This document shows positions 1 to 10,203 of a stretch of 64,000 nucleotides of DNA, one piece after another. This DNA is from Mesostigma viride. Lineage: Eukaryota > Streptophyta > Mesostigmatophyceae > Mesostigmatales > Mesostigmataceae. Numbering within the stretch: position 1 is the stretch's first letter; every line of letters begins with the position of its first letter. The notes below the pieces were generated by a model, which saw only the letters and a program-made list of their open reading frames with translations, did no database searches and had not been told where the DNA came from. The position numbers and the translations under genes are program-made. Where the stretch lies: NCBI GenBank assembly GCA_009746045.1, contig RPFO01000165.1, positions 1 to 64,000 on the forward strand, given 5' to 3'.

Positions 1-299
1 CGCAGTGCGTGGTGTGCGCAGTCGAGAAGGTGCGCAAGCGCACCAACTTCTGGTGCAGGGACTGCGACACGGCGCTGTGCGTGGGCTCCTGCTGGAACGT
101 GTACCACAGGGGGCTGCTGACCGGCCTGGACGGGGGCGACCAGAAGCAGCGCGCCCAGCTGCCCCTCTCGCGCCGTAGCGTGGCTGGCAGGGAGTGGGCT
201 GAGTCCAACGGGCGCCCCACAAGGGCTGCAGAGGGTGCTGGGCTGCTGACAGGGCATGTGAGGCGGCGTGCTCTGAAGAACAGGAGGCGCGCGTCGTAG
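1..299 (+). pseudogene. piggyBac-type transposase, C-terminal end (5' part outside window)
   Basis: The frame is open to the left edge and stops with TAG at 297-299, so only about the last 99 codons are present. They form the C-terminal cysteine-rich domain with which piggyBac transposases bind their terminal repeats: a CVVC pair (6-17), then WCRDC, LCVGSC and an HRG motif, followed by a basic tail. The complete piggyBac transposase at 48155-50619 ends with the same layout (CAVC, WCPEC, HSG), which supports the call. The DDD catalytic core would lie left of the window, so I cannot say whether the gene is intact. Sequence directly shows the Cys pattern; the role is family knowledge. Confidence 0.75.
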
Positions 300-526
300 A
301 TGGTAGCCAAGTATAGCTGTATAGGTCACCTTAGCATAGGGCTAGACCTTTGGCTACCGCGCGCGCGCGCGCATGTTTATGCTGGCACATGTTCGTGTGT
401 TTTATGGCATGGTGTCTTGTGCCAACACCTGGGCTTGACAATTTTGTGCATTTGTGTGTCTTGCCACATGTTTATGCCATATGGAATAAAGTTTTGCATT
501 GGTTTGTTAGCAAATAGTAGCAAAAA

Positions 527-554
527 AACTCAGTCCGTTTAAACGGACTGAGTT
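527..554. repeat. Perfect 28-bp palindrome in PB-1 3' region
   Basis: The sequence reads the same on both strands (AACTCAGTCCG, TTTAAA, CGGACTGAGTT). A second, interrupted version lies at 877-908. It could be a subterminal transposase-binding or hairpin site, or the end of a small non-autonomous element nested in PB-1. Confidence 0.6.
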
Positions 555-876
555 ATTTTTGACTTTTTGCTACGTGGCGTGTAGAGCTCTGTAACATTCC
601 ATGAAGCCAGTGTTACTATGGCCTTCCTAGGATTATTTCCATCTGCCTTTGAAATTCCAGGGCCAACAGCATTGTAACACAACAGATATTGCATTATGTA
701 CATGTCAAATCCCGATTTTCCGTACCCCCTGGGGTGTGCGCTATTTATAGCACCCAAAAGTAACTGATTTGGGACCAGTGACCTATCCCCATGAAAATCA
801 TCATATATGCATGCTTGGTACCAAGGGGTGGCCAGAAATTGTTTTTAGGCCATACACAACAAATGTGCAAAGATGT

Positions 877-908
877 GCAACTCAGTCCGTTTAATAGGAC
901 TGAGTTGC
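877..908. repeat. Interrupted palindrome near the PB-1 terminus
   Basis: GCAACTCAGTCC and GGACTGAGTTGC flank an 8-base centre. The arms match those of the 527-554 palindrome. It lies 14 bases inside the element end at 921, so it is a subterminal repeat. Confidence 0.55.
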
Positions 909-925
909 TACGGTTTAAGGGTTAA

Positions 926-1575
926 TGGAAGCAAAACATATAGGAAGGAGATAAGTGTAGATAAGATTAGTATACACACATGCTCACCTTCCCTACAACT
1001 TCACACCTTGTTTTCCAGCAGGCTGAAGAGCCAAGACAAGCGTTTATGAGCTCGCCAGCTCCTTGCAACGTTGATGCCGCTCCCAGGCAGCTAGGGTCCT
1101 TGACTACGCAATATACAATGTCAACCATATGAAAAACTCCATAAAACAAAGTGTAGCAGAGCCGCAAAACTGCCCAATCAACTCTTGCTAGCTTTAAGAA
1201 GCATGGCATACGCAGCATAAGGCAAAACATTGAAACCTGCGGAAAATCTGATAGCGCAACTGCAACAAGTGGCGAACAAAATAGCAAGAACACCCGGAAT
1301 CGGCGCCAAAGCTTCATGCCAGGAACATTTAGAGCGCAAACAGACTGGGCGGTGACATGCGGCAAATGAACGTACCACGGCCGGCTTTATTTCCTACCCA
1401 GGCGCGCGAGACAGCCAGCCAGCCATGGATGGCTTGACCGCGGATCGCGCAGGCCTGAACGATATCATTTCAGAAATGACGGGAAATGGCCGCAGATCGA
1501 AGCCGCTTAGAATGTTTTCACGGTTTCCATTACTAAACGCTTCTTCCTGCATCAATATAACCCACATATCTTAAA
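926..1575. other. Non-coding stretch, nothing recognised
   Basis: I see no protein-like frame and no repeat with a second copy in the window. Short minus-strand frames here lack family features. Confidence 0.4.
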
Positions 1576-1765
1576 ATACATTTCTTGTTTTTGGTCCATT
1601 GGAGTTCCTTCCCACCAAGAGAAACATTTATTTTACATTTTTGTGTGCTAGGCTTTATACGGACAGCCTATACCACACCTTCAAACTCAGTGCACATCAT
1701 TATCAAGTTGGTTATTGTAGCACCATGCTGGGGGCCCAGCATACTCGAACACAAGGTGTTGCCCC
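1576..1765 (+). repeat. Direct repeat copy 1 (about 190 bp)
   Basis: This stretch, from ATACATTTCTTG to GGTGTTGCCCC, is repeated almost base for base at 2129-2316; the visible differences are single-base changes in T and G runs. Between the copies lie two further degenerate 40-base repeats (TTGCGCCACGC...GTACAAGGT) around 1853-1948. The pair could be solo LTR or SINE copies, or a local duplication. No terminal signature decides. Confidence 0.65.
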
Positions 1766-2128
1766 TCTTAGCAGCGTGGGTGGGTGGGTGGGAGCTGAAA
1801 AGAGGCCTCCCTACGTCCCCTACACCACTCTAAGTACTGACTATCATTCACATTGCGCCACGCAGGCCTGCCGGCTGGCGCAAGTACAAGGTGACTGACT
1901 GCCCATCACAGTTGCGCCACGCCTGGCGGCTAGCGCAGGTACAAGGTCTAGTGACGTACGTTAGAAGCTACCTAGGCATGCACTCCGGAACCACACTCAG
2001 CCGCAAAAAAGGGCCGGCCGGTGCAGTACCCTCGTGACAAGCGCTAGTCTTACGCTACCTACGGCAGGTCGGTCCCCTTTGAGCCCGTCCACGCGTCATA
2101 TATAAAATGAGCGAAGCTAGCTCAACAA

Positions 2129-2316
2129 ATACATTTCTTGTTTTGGTCCATTGGAGTTCCTTCCCACCAAGAGAAACATTTATTTTACATTTTTGTGTGC
2201 TAGGCTTTATACGGACAGCCTATACCACACCTTCAAACTCAGTGCACATCATTATCAAGTTGGTTATTGTAGCACCATGCTGGGGCCCAGCATACTCGAA
2301 CACAAGGTGTTGCCCC
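2129..2316 (+). repeat. Direct repeat copy 2 (about 190 bp)
   Basis: Second copy of the repeat at 1576-1765. A TATATAAAATG box lies just upstream (about 2099-2109), but no downstream gene supports it as a promoter. Confidence 0.65.
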
Positions 2317-4050
2317 CACACCTCCTACCTGGCCACCAAGGCTATCGCCAACCTTGGTGCCGAGTTTCTTTCCGCCCCTGGCCCCCTCCCGCCTGCTGCC
2401 GCGGCTGTACTGCCGCCCCCGTGTGGCCGCTACGGTTTCCCGGCGGACGCAGGGCGGCACCCATGTCGTTCCCCCGTTAGGGGGGCGGTTTCCAGCGGCT
2501 GCTCATCAGGCCTTACGCCCCCGGACCGTCTCTCACAAGCCCAGGACCCATCACCAGTCCCACCCCCGAGGCTGGGATTTCCCGGCATTGAAACCTTTGT
2601 GGCGATAGGCCCTCTACCCTACCAAGGCCTTGGCTTGGAAACTGCTGTTGCACGGATGCAACATGCCGTTTGTGGTATTAAATTATCCGTCCCGGTCGAT
2701 CGGCGCCGACCGTAATCTGGCGCCAATGCCGAGGCCATAGTATAGTTGGCAGCCGAGGCAATCCGTGTGGAAGTAAGTGTTGAAGTTTTGCTGACGAACT
2801 TGGCCTTTGCGCCGTAGGCGGACCTAGCGCCTGAACGGGAGTTACCGGACAGCCAAGTGGCACTGCACACACGTTATGATGGTTCCTACGGACATTTGGA
2901 TATTTTTCAGGAGAGGCCTCTAGCCGTACTGGTCTTTAATGTGTTCTAGACAGTTCGAGAAGCCCGTCCCCGCGGACCTCACGTCACGCCTGGTTGGCAG
3001 CGCCAGGCGCAGCCACCAACGGGGACGAAGGGACAAAATAGGAAGGCACGAGCTATGCCAGCAATCCGGACCTTGTATCGTAATTTACCACGTTGCTCTA
3101 CAGACTATTTACCATCACCTGGAGTGTAAAGCTCCTGTGGGCTCGAGTGTGAATCCCTCGCCTACTGGGTGTAAGTCTTCCCGCATTGAGTGTTTTAATC
3201 TGTGTGGTAACATTGTAATATACGAAACCGGTTTTCCGGGTTTGAGCTTATTCGTATTGTGTGACAAGTATTCTTAAGCCACCATCGTGCGCTGTGACGC
3301 ATAGGAAGTCAAAGGTCTTTCGCATTCATTCTCAATCACTAAGGCGCTATTTTAAATAGCCATACGTGTTAAACTGGACTCGGAGGAAACTTTCCTAGTG
3401 GCCTCTATCCCGTCCCGTTTTTCTGTAATCTGATCCGGATCAGCAACGGAATTATATAAGGGCCGGAACCCTTACTAATTCCGCTTGCAGTAATTCATTG
3501 TGCGGGTCGGATCCCCACAATCCTAACTGTCCATACCCGTTACCCATATTGCGGTTCTTGCACGCCCCAACCTGGCCTTGTCCGGTTGACCTAAGGGATT
3601 CGTCCGGAAACGAATCTCCTTATATTGCGTGCTTTATAAGGAAACGCTTTGTGGGTTGTGATTTCACGCATTATTTGGCGTCTTGGCCATTGCCTCACAC
3701 CCTATATTTGGGATATATACTGTCAGCTCCGGCAAGAGCTGCAGGAATATCTCACGTCCCTTAATTGACGTATTTTGGTGCTTGGTCCCCGTGACCCGGT
3801 TCGCGTGACAGTGCCCGAGAGGACGCTTCCACGGATCTATTCCAGCACCGGTCGTTCAAGGGACTGCGCTTCCAGCGGATCCGCATGGACAACCAGGTAC
3901 ATTGCAGGCTAACAAGGAACATGCCCTACCCCCTTGTTAGAGCATTGTGTAACCTGTTTGGAAGCTGTGGGTGTGTGTGAGGATTATTATTAATTTATCA
4001 TCCTGCCAAGACTAAAGGCACATTGTTTCACACTCTACCAGCCACCACGC
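2317..4050. other. Unassigned non-coding DNA, probable Gypsy 5' flank or leader
   Basis: There is no convincing coding frame. Its position just upstream of the Gypsy gag suggests that it may contain the Gypsy 5' LTR and leader, but no matching 3' LTR is present in the window, so LTR borders cannot be drawn. Confidence 0.3.
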
Positions 4051-4427
4051 GATGGCTGACGGTATTGAGCGAGGGCGACGAGAGGCCCATCGCTTCTCTC
4101 CTGCCCCTTCCCTCGTGGCAGCACTCGAGGCGGCAGAGAGAGCTACCTAAATAACTCACGCCCGAGTAGTGAGCGTGGCTCTAGGGGGTCATCCCCGGCA
4201 CAAACCCCACGGTTGGGAGGGAATTCCTCGGCGGCTGCCGGCGCACCACCTGATAGCCCCGTAGTGAATCCCCTTAATGGACCACCAAGTGGAACATCCA
4301 TCGCGGGATTGTCGGCGGGTCCGGCCCTTGGTGTAGGAGCCGGCGCGGGGCGCAGGGGAATAATGTTACCCTGCATACAACAAGTAGCATTGGTTAGTGC
4401 TACCGTAGGAGTGGGGCCCTGCCTACG

Positions 4428-5394
4428 GTGCTGCCGCAACCTACATTGGCCCCTTGGCCCAGCAGCGCCCCGGCGCCACCCTTGTATGATAGCCGATCGC
4501 GGTCTCGCCGCGCTGCGAATCGGGCGTCCTATCATGCGCCTGGACCCCTTGGGGCTAGCCCCTTCGGCCATGCCTCGCCAATGGCTGGGCAGGGCCAGGG
4601 CACCGCACGGACCGGTCGGTCTTCCTTCGGGGTCGCAGGGGAGGCGATTCCCCTCCCCAACTCAGCATCCGACCGCCTGGCTCCGGGTGACCCACGAGCG
4701 CAGCACCCAGCGGCCACCGCCGCCCATCATCATGCAAGCCGCGCCCACTACCCACATGGTGGGTATGAGCACCCAGGTGAGGATGAGTGCAGCCCCCCGG
4801 CAGGTTACCCGCGTGGGCACACCTCGCAAGGTGTGGCCGGGCCCGGGAGACCCGCGAGTATCATGGGCCATCATGACGATGATACTCACAATGCAGGGCG
4901 ACTACCACCGTTGCCCAAGCTGTCGGATATTCCCCGACTGCTCCTACCAAGAGTTTGAGGCTTGGGAGATTGCAGTGTCTCAGAAGATCGACATCTGGGA
5001 GACATACAATCGCAAGCTCTTGGACGAGGATATCAAGGTCAAGCTGGTGTCCAGCGAGGCACTGGCTCCCGATGTGAGACAAGCTCTCCATTGCGAAAGC
5101 GCCCTGGCCAACGGCTTCCCCAGCAGCTCGGCGGAATTATTTCGGCGAGCACGGGCCAAGTACCTGCCACCCGACCAAGACAAGCTGGACCGGGAGGCTT
5201 TTGGGGCGTTCAAGCAGGGGAACCTGAGCTATCGGGAATATATGACCAAGTTCGAGCTCCTAGCTGGGCGGGTTGATGACCTGATGGGCCCAGAAGCCTT
5301 GGCAAGGTTCTACGAGGGCTTGCAACCCGAATTCCGGGATGAGGTGAAGCGGAAATTCGCCCACCTCTCCTGGGCTCAATGGAACCTGCAGGAC
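4428..5394 (+). pseudogene. Gypsy gag, N-terminal part
   Basis: A proline- and histidine-rich N-terminal region reads in one frame to about 4945 and ends in PPLPKLSDIP. A capsid-like helical domain (EFEAWEIAVSQKIDIW, then YREYMTKFELLAGRVDDL) reads in the next frame to the Cop-A1 junction. Switching frames at the C run near 4936-4940 joins PKLSDIP to the EFEAW segment, so I infer a one-base insertion there. The capsid part has the W...F and YLxR-like spacing of retrotransposon gag proteins, which assemble the virus-like particle. At 5394 the frame runs into the Cop-A1 LTR and stops two codons later. The remainder, with the zinc knuckle, resumes at 25368. Which ATG is the start is unclear; one at 4051 leads only to a short frame. 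Confidence 0.65.
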
Positions 5395-5601
5395 AGTTGA
5401 GTAACTCTAGAGCCCTAGGATCTGGCTCTGAGTTCCCCATGTCCGTCCGCACGCCTTCCGCTAGCGTCCGCTCAGCCGCCGGCGAGAATCCGGCGGTCCG
5501 ATGCGGGCGACCGGTCTAAGGGCGGCGCCTAGGGCCGGCGCCACCTAGGCCCCAGTCCGGGGCCTTATCCGGGTCAGTACGGACGGCTAGCTTGTCCTAC
5601 G

Positions 5602-6389
5602 CATTACAATTCGTTCAAGTGGCCCGCCGGAGCGGCTGTACAATTTTTCCCAGTGAGCGCGCTGCCAAGTGTACTTGTGGGCAAATTTTTAGGTGCCCCG
5701 TCACTTCGAGGTACTAAAAATTAGGCTACGGTACGAATTCAGCGAATTTCAGCGAATTTTCAGTCGAACCAAAGGAAGTGACGGCAACTACCAAAAAGTT
5801 TCCGTTACGAATTTTCAGTCCAACACTCGCGCAAAATGAAGTGACAGCAACTACCAAAAAGTTTCCGTTACGAATTTTCACTCCCACACGTTTGCACAAG
5901 AGGAAGTGACGGCAACTACCAAAAAGTTTCCGTTACGAATTTTCAGTCCCACACTTCGCGCAAATTTTAGTAGGGCTGCACGCAAGCTACCTTTCAAAAT
6001 TTTGCGCTAGTATGGAACGCATTTCATTCGTCTGGAGGAACGCTGCCCGCCAACTACCCCCGTTCAGAAAGTTCCGCCGAAATTTACTTGAGATTTGGAA
6101 ATCTGAACGTCCGCGCAAATTTTAGTAGGGCTGCACGCAAGCTACCTTTCAAAATTTTGCGCAAGTATGGAACGCAATTCATTCGTCCGGAGGAATGCTG
6201 CTCGTCAACTGCCCCCGTTCAGAAAGTTGCGCCGAACTTTACTTGAGATTTGGAAATCTGAACGTGCGGTTGGAGTTTTGCGGGGAAACCCAAGTTCCCG
6301 AGTAATTCACCAATGACGCGCTTCGAACACTTGCCCGCGCTAAAACCTAAGCAGCCGCTCCGGCTGGCCACTTAAACGAAACTTGATGG
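5602..6389. mobile_element. 788-bp non-autonomous element with terminal inverted repeats
   Basis: It is absent from the other two LTR copies, which read CCTACGGTTACGG across the site. Its ends form an imperfect inverted repeat: TTCGTTCAAGTGGCC...GCGGCTG at about 5610-5638 against its complement at 6352-6380. There is no coding frame. Inside are three about 64-bp tandem units (GAAGTGACGGCAACTACC, starting 5775, 5838, 5903) and two about 155-bp tandem units (from about 5957 and 6112). No clear target duplication is seen, so the superfamily is open. Confidence 0.75.
5775..6265 (+). repeat. Two tandem-repeat arrays inside the 788-bp element
   Basis: Three copies of a 64-bp unit are followed by two copies of a 155-bp unit beginning CGCGCAAATTTTAGTAGGG. 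Tandem arrays of this kind are common between the inverted ends of non-autonomous DNA transposons. Confidence 0.75.
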
Positions 6390-6546
6390 GTTACGGCTAA
6401 CCGGATAGGCTTTGCTGGCTAAGACATAAACCAGTGGTTGGCCAGCTCCGACAGCAGTTCTCTGTGTTCACCTTATCCCAAGCTCAACGTGACCGACCGC
6501 CATAGCTGAGCCGGTCGGGCTTTAACTTGTATTCATAAAAATCCCG

Positions 6547-9296
6547 ATGGCTTCCGGTACACGGAGCCGCACGGGCGAACACACAGATACGCCAAGTGGC
6601 GAGGCCGCAGGGTCCGTCCTGCCACGCTTTAGTGCGGACGAGGCCACGAGGTTGATGCAAACCCTCGTGGCGCAACCTGAACTGGCCAAGCAGTTCAAGC
6701 ATCTGATGCTTGCTGCTGACGATGCACTGAATCGCGGCCCTCTCAAGCAAACGGAGGTGCCCGCTGATCTACCTGCCGACTATACGGCGGACGACGCAGC
6801 AGATTTTCTAGCTGCTCTCAAGCGTCTGCGCGATGGACGCGCAGACAAAGATTCGGAGCTGATTGGCAAGTTCCGTGCAGTATTCTGCAGTACAACAAAG
6901 CACCCAAACATTGCCAATCTAGTTCGCATTGCGGACGACAACAAACAAACCTGGGAAGTTTTTTACAACGGTCTAGATGCCCACTTGTCGCGGTCTAAGG
7001 AAGAGGCCGACGAGCAAGCCTTCAATGACTTCGAGGGCTATGCAGTTAATAAGGCAAATTTGCCCGGGGCTGCACGTGATTTCCAGGTCTTCGTGCACAA
7101 GCACAAGCTGCTAGATACTCTCAAGCCCATTTTCCTGTGCAATCGATTTCTCAAGAAATGCGACCTGTCGTCGGATGTGCATCTGACCATAGCGACGGAA
7201 CTCAAAAAGAAGAGTGCTGTCAGTTTCGACGAGGGCATGCTGTATTTATCTCATGCTTCAAGAGTGCGCAGTCCAAGCCGGCTGCCTCGGCTGCTCTGCC
7301 ATCCCTGCGCAAGGTGGATGCCGGCGCGTCTTCTTCTTCAGGCGCAGAGGCTCCAATTACGCGGTCGGAGCTTACGGCCATCCTGAAAAAGGTCGTCGGC
7401 CACGGCAACAACGGGGGCCAGCGAGGGCGCAAGCGCGGGCATGGTGGCGACGCCAAGCAGGGTGATAATCCCCCGGCCAAGCGGCAGCAGGGGGCGTCTA
7501 CTGACCGCAAGCAACGCTGTGAGCGCTGCTTCGGACGTCGCCATGTCCGGGATGACTGCCGAGTTCGCCCGGACCTGGAGCTCGAGGACAACCTTTGCCG
7601 CAAGTGCCACGACGTTCTGCGTGGTCACAGCGTGGAGGCGTGCAAGGCCAAGCGCATCGTCGTCCACGGCACACGCGAGGAGTGGGCAGAGCGACGGGCA
7701 GCACGAAAGTCAGGTGAGAGCACGCTCGATACCCCTTCTTTTGCTCAATGCGTCACGCTGAACCGGGCCGTCGTAGAGCCTGACGTCGTTCCTAAAAGCA
7801 ACGTGACTGCATCCTCTGTCTCATTCCGTGATGTGCTCACGCAATCCGTTGATGCTGCTCTGGCTCTGTCGCGCCAGGATCACGTGCTTCCTGAGCACGG
7901 GTCTACAATGCGTGACCTAAGCAATGTGGTGTCTTCTAGGTCGGGTGTGTACAACGCCGAGCGACCAAGCACTACTGCAGCACCCCAGCTAGATACTGGG
8001 GCGGTTGGGCCTATGAGGAATGTTGTGACAGTGCAAGAGAATGCTGGGCGGGCAGATGTTCTCGGTACACACCACCCTAGTGTGGATCTTCACATTGGCA
8101 AGGTGCTCACACGGGCGGCCTTTCGTGCAGCCTCTGAAGCTGCCCAGTTAGCCAATGTCACTACCCCAGTAGTCACCCCACCTGTTGAGAATCCTGACAA
8201 TGCCACTGCACCTCAGGCTGTCACCCTGAAACTGTTAGCATACCAGATGCACCGTGCATACGGGCATGAGGCCCAAGCCGAGGTAGAGGGGGCACACATG
8301 TTGGGGGCACCTTTATACAACGAGCTGAAGAATGTGCGTGCTCAGTGTCCTGCCTGCATCAAGATCAGGAAGAAGTCGCGTAGGCGGCATGCCAAGACTC
8401 CACCCTTGGAGCGAGGGTACCTTGTGGGGGATGTCATGCACATGGAAGGGGGGGACACCTATTTCATAGTCAAGGATAGGTTCAGCAAGGTCACCTACAT
8501 TGAGCCGCTGCCCCACATGTTTGAGGCTGACCTGCACAGGGCTATCAAGATCAGCCTGGCTTTCTTTCATCCCGTAGTGGAGCTCATGCTAGACCAGCAG
8601 TTCCGCTGTGTGCAAGGTTTGCCGGGGATGGAGGCCGTGGTCATCGTGGGGCGTGAGGATCACGGCAATATGGGCATGATAGATCGCACTGTAAGCTATG
8701 TCAAGACTGTGGCAGCCAAGCGACAGGATAACCCACATGGCAAATCCTACGCGGTCAAGACGGCGTGGTGCAAGGAGCTCATGCATGTGTGCAACCATAG
8801 GCACGTGCTTGATGTCAAGGGCTTTGGGCTAGTCACGCCTCGGGGGCTGTCAGCGGGCACCTACTCACCCGAGGTAGTAGAGGCATACCAACAGCATCTA
8901 CAGGATACCGCCGCCAAGCTGCGGCTCAAGGATGCCACGCTGCCTGATTTGTCTAGCGCTTTTGAGGTCGGGCAGTTGGTCATGTTCCACAAGGAGAGCT
9001 CGCCCAGCGGCAAACGGGGCACCATGCAGGGACCTGGGGCCATCACAAAGTTAGACTGGCCGCTGCGGGTCATAGACATAGAGTGGAATGATCGGGTGTA
9101 TAGGGTACCATGGGCATCGGTGGCAGGCTATAAGCAAGGGGATAGCATGGAGAGTGAGCTGGCAGCCAACAGGGCACTGGGGTGGGTAGTGAAGGATAAT
9201 GCGCCTGTCGTAGCATCTGAGGTGGTACCCCACGGGTCGCTCCCAGGGGCAGACACAGCTACACCCCCCCCCTCGGACCCCTGGGCCCCAATATGA
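6547..9296 (+). pseudogene. Cop-A1 GAG-integrase polyprotein (frameshifted)
   Basis: ATG lies 20 bases after the LTR. The N-terminal 230 or so residues are a helical GAG capsid region. Then come two cysteine knuckles (CERCFGRRHVRDDC and CRKCHDVLRGHSVEAC). Integrase follows: an HHCC zinc site (HRAYGH ... CPACIKI, about 8250-8360), a first Asp in VGDVMHMEGGD, the DRFSKV motif, a second Asp in LMLDQQF, then GMIDRTVS, where the family Glu is Asp (codon 8682-8684). The C-terminal module GKRGTMQGPGAI follows. One base is missing near 7247 relative to Cop-A2 (TTTATCTC against TTTGATCTC), breaking the frame between GAG (from 6547) and the rest. The frame ends with TGA at 9294-9296 after a C run (about 9265-9273); the protease frame starts just beyond. 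Confidence 0.85.
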
Positions 9297-9300
9297 CCTC

Positions 9301-9670
9301 GTGGATGGGTGGGATGAGGATGGGGTGGGTTTGACGGGACCTAGTGCACGTAGTGACTCACCTCATGTGCTAGCCACGGATAATGTGGGAGGCCCGCCTA
9401 GCGTGGCCTCGCCGGAGGGTCAGGGTCCTGCCCATGCGCCTCGCCCACCTAGGGACCTGGCTTCAACGGTCACGGCCTTGTGGCGTGCTCAGGCGCTTAA
9501 AGCGAAAGCTGCATCAGGGGTGGCTCAGGTCAAAACTCTCTCACAGGGGGTCAGGCCGGTTAAGTCAGCCTTGTTTCCTACGTGTAGACCGTGGCAGCTG
9601 GTGGCTGTGGACACGCAAGCATCCGTGTCTATTATCGCTCGTCGGGCGGCCACCCTGTATCCAGTGCTAG
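9301..9670 (+). pseudogene. Cop-A1 retropepsin-like domain, truncated
   Basis: This frame reads on from the integrase tail, one base out of step at a C run. It contains LVAVDTQASVSIIARRA (Asp codon 9610-9612), which fits the DTG-x-x-S-I active-site strand of retropepsins except that Gly is Gln. It sits after integrase, not between GAG and integrase as in canonical Copia. The sequence breaks off at about 9670, where the inverted Cop-B2 begins, so the flap and ILG strand are lost. Homologous domains at 17540-17830 and 37444-37674 show the complete form. Confidence 0.7.
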
Positions 9671-10154
9671 AGTAGGTGACTAGCTCCATATCCTCTAACC
9701 ACTTGTCTAACTCCTCCTGACTCACGGGTGGCTTCAGAGGCTTCTGGCTGTTCATCACGGCTACAGCACTCATGTGGGGTCTAGTTCCTGGCAACGCGCG
9801 AGCATCACTACCCACAGCAGAAGCCCCAGCACCCCCAGCCATAGCGTCTACAGAAACATGAGGAGGAACGACTGCCTCGGCCACACGGGCCGTCTTACCA
9901 CCGTTGGCCTGCAGCCCCTCCCCTTGGCCTTCTCCAGTCAGCTCAATGCTGTCCGTTGGCCCTTCTGCGCGCTCCTTCCCCCGAGCTTCCTCCTTTCGCT
10001 TCCGGTACCGCGTCCTTTGCCCCGCCACGCCCTCCATCGTGGGAATCGCCTCCCCTTCTGGCTGGCCGACTGCTGGCACTGACGCTCCCGCCTCTCCACC
10101 CTCCATCGCAACCGCCTTGCTCCCGCCGCCGACCCCGTTCTTGCCCTTAAGCAT
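9671..10154 (-). pseudogene. Cop-B2 GAG, N-terminal part
   Basis: It starts with MLKGKNGVGGGSKAVAMEGG, 50 bases after the stop of the upstream ORF, and runs through a charged low-complexity region to EELDKWLEDMELVTYS before it hits Cop-A1 sequence. It is nearly identical to the start of the Cop-B1 GAG at 12024. The capsid and zinc knuckle are missing. Confidence 0.75.
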
Positions 10155-10203
10155 TATGGGCACAGACACAAGATGGCAGCAATGAAAGCAACACCCTCTA
10201 TCC

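Larger units (their letters stand above)
1..921 (+). mobile_element. PB-1: piggyBac-like DNA transposon, 3' end
   Basis: The transposase tail is followed by about 620 bases of non-coding 3' region that ends in CGGTTTAAGGG at 911-921, directly followed by TTAA at 922-925. TTAA is the target and duplication of piggyBac elements. The terminus resembles the right end of PB-2 (CCATTTAGGGG, then TTAA, at 51549-51563). The left half of the element is outside the window. Confidence 0.65.
5395..6527 (+). repeat. Cop-A1 5' LTR with a nested 788-bp insert
   Basis: 5395-5601 and 6390-6527 together match the 3' LTR at 25016-25362 and the LTR of Cop-A2 (62004-62348). The extra 5602-6389 is a separate terminal-inverted-repeat element. 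Termini are AGTT and AACT, not the usual TG and CA. Confidence 0.85.

Noticed and set aside
360-372. GCGCGCGC run as a Z-DNA or regulatory site
   Set aside because: Only six CG dinucleotides in the non-coding tail of PB-1; too short to claim anything.
5775-6265. CRISPR-like spaced repeats
   Set aside because: Units are directly adjacent tandem repeats with no unique spacers, inside a eukaryotic transposon.
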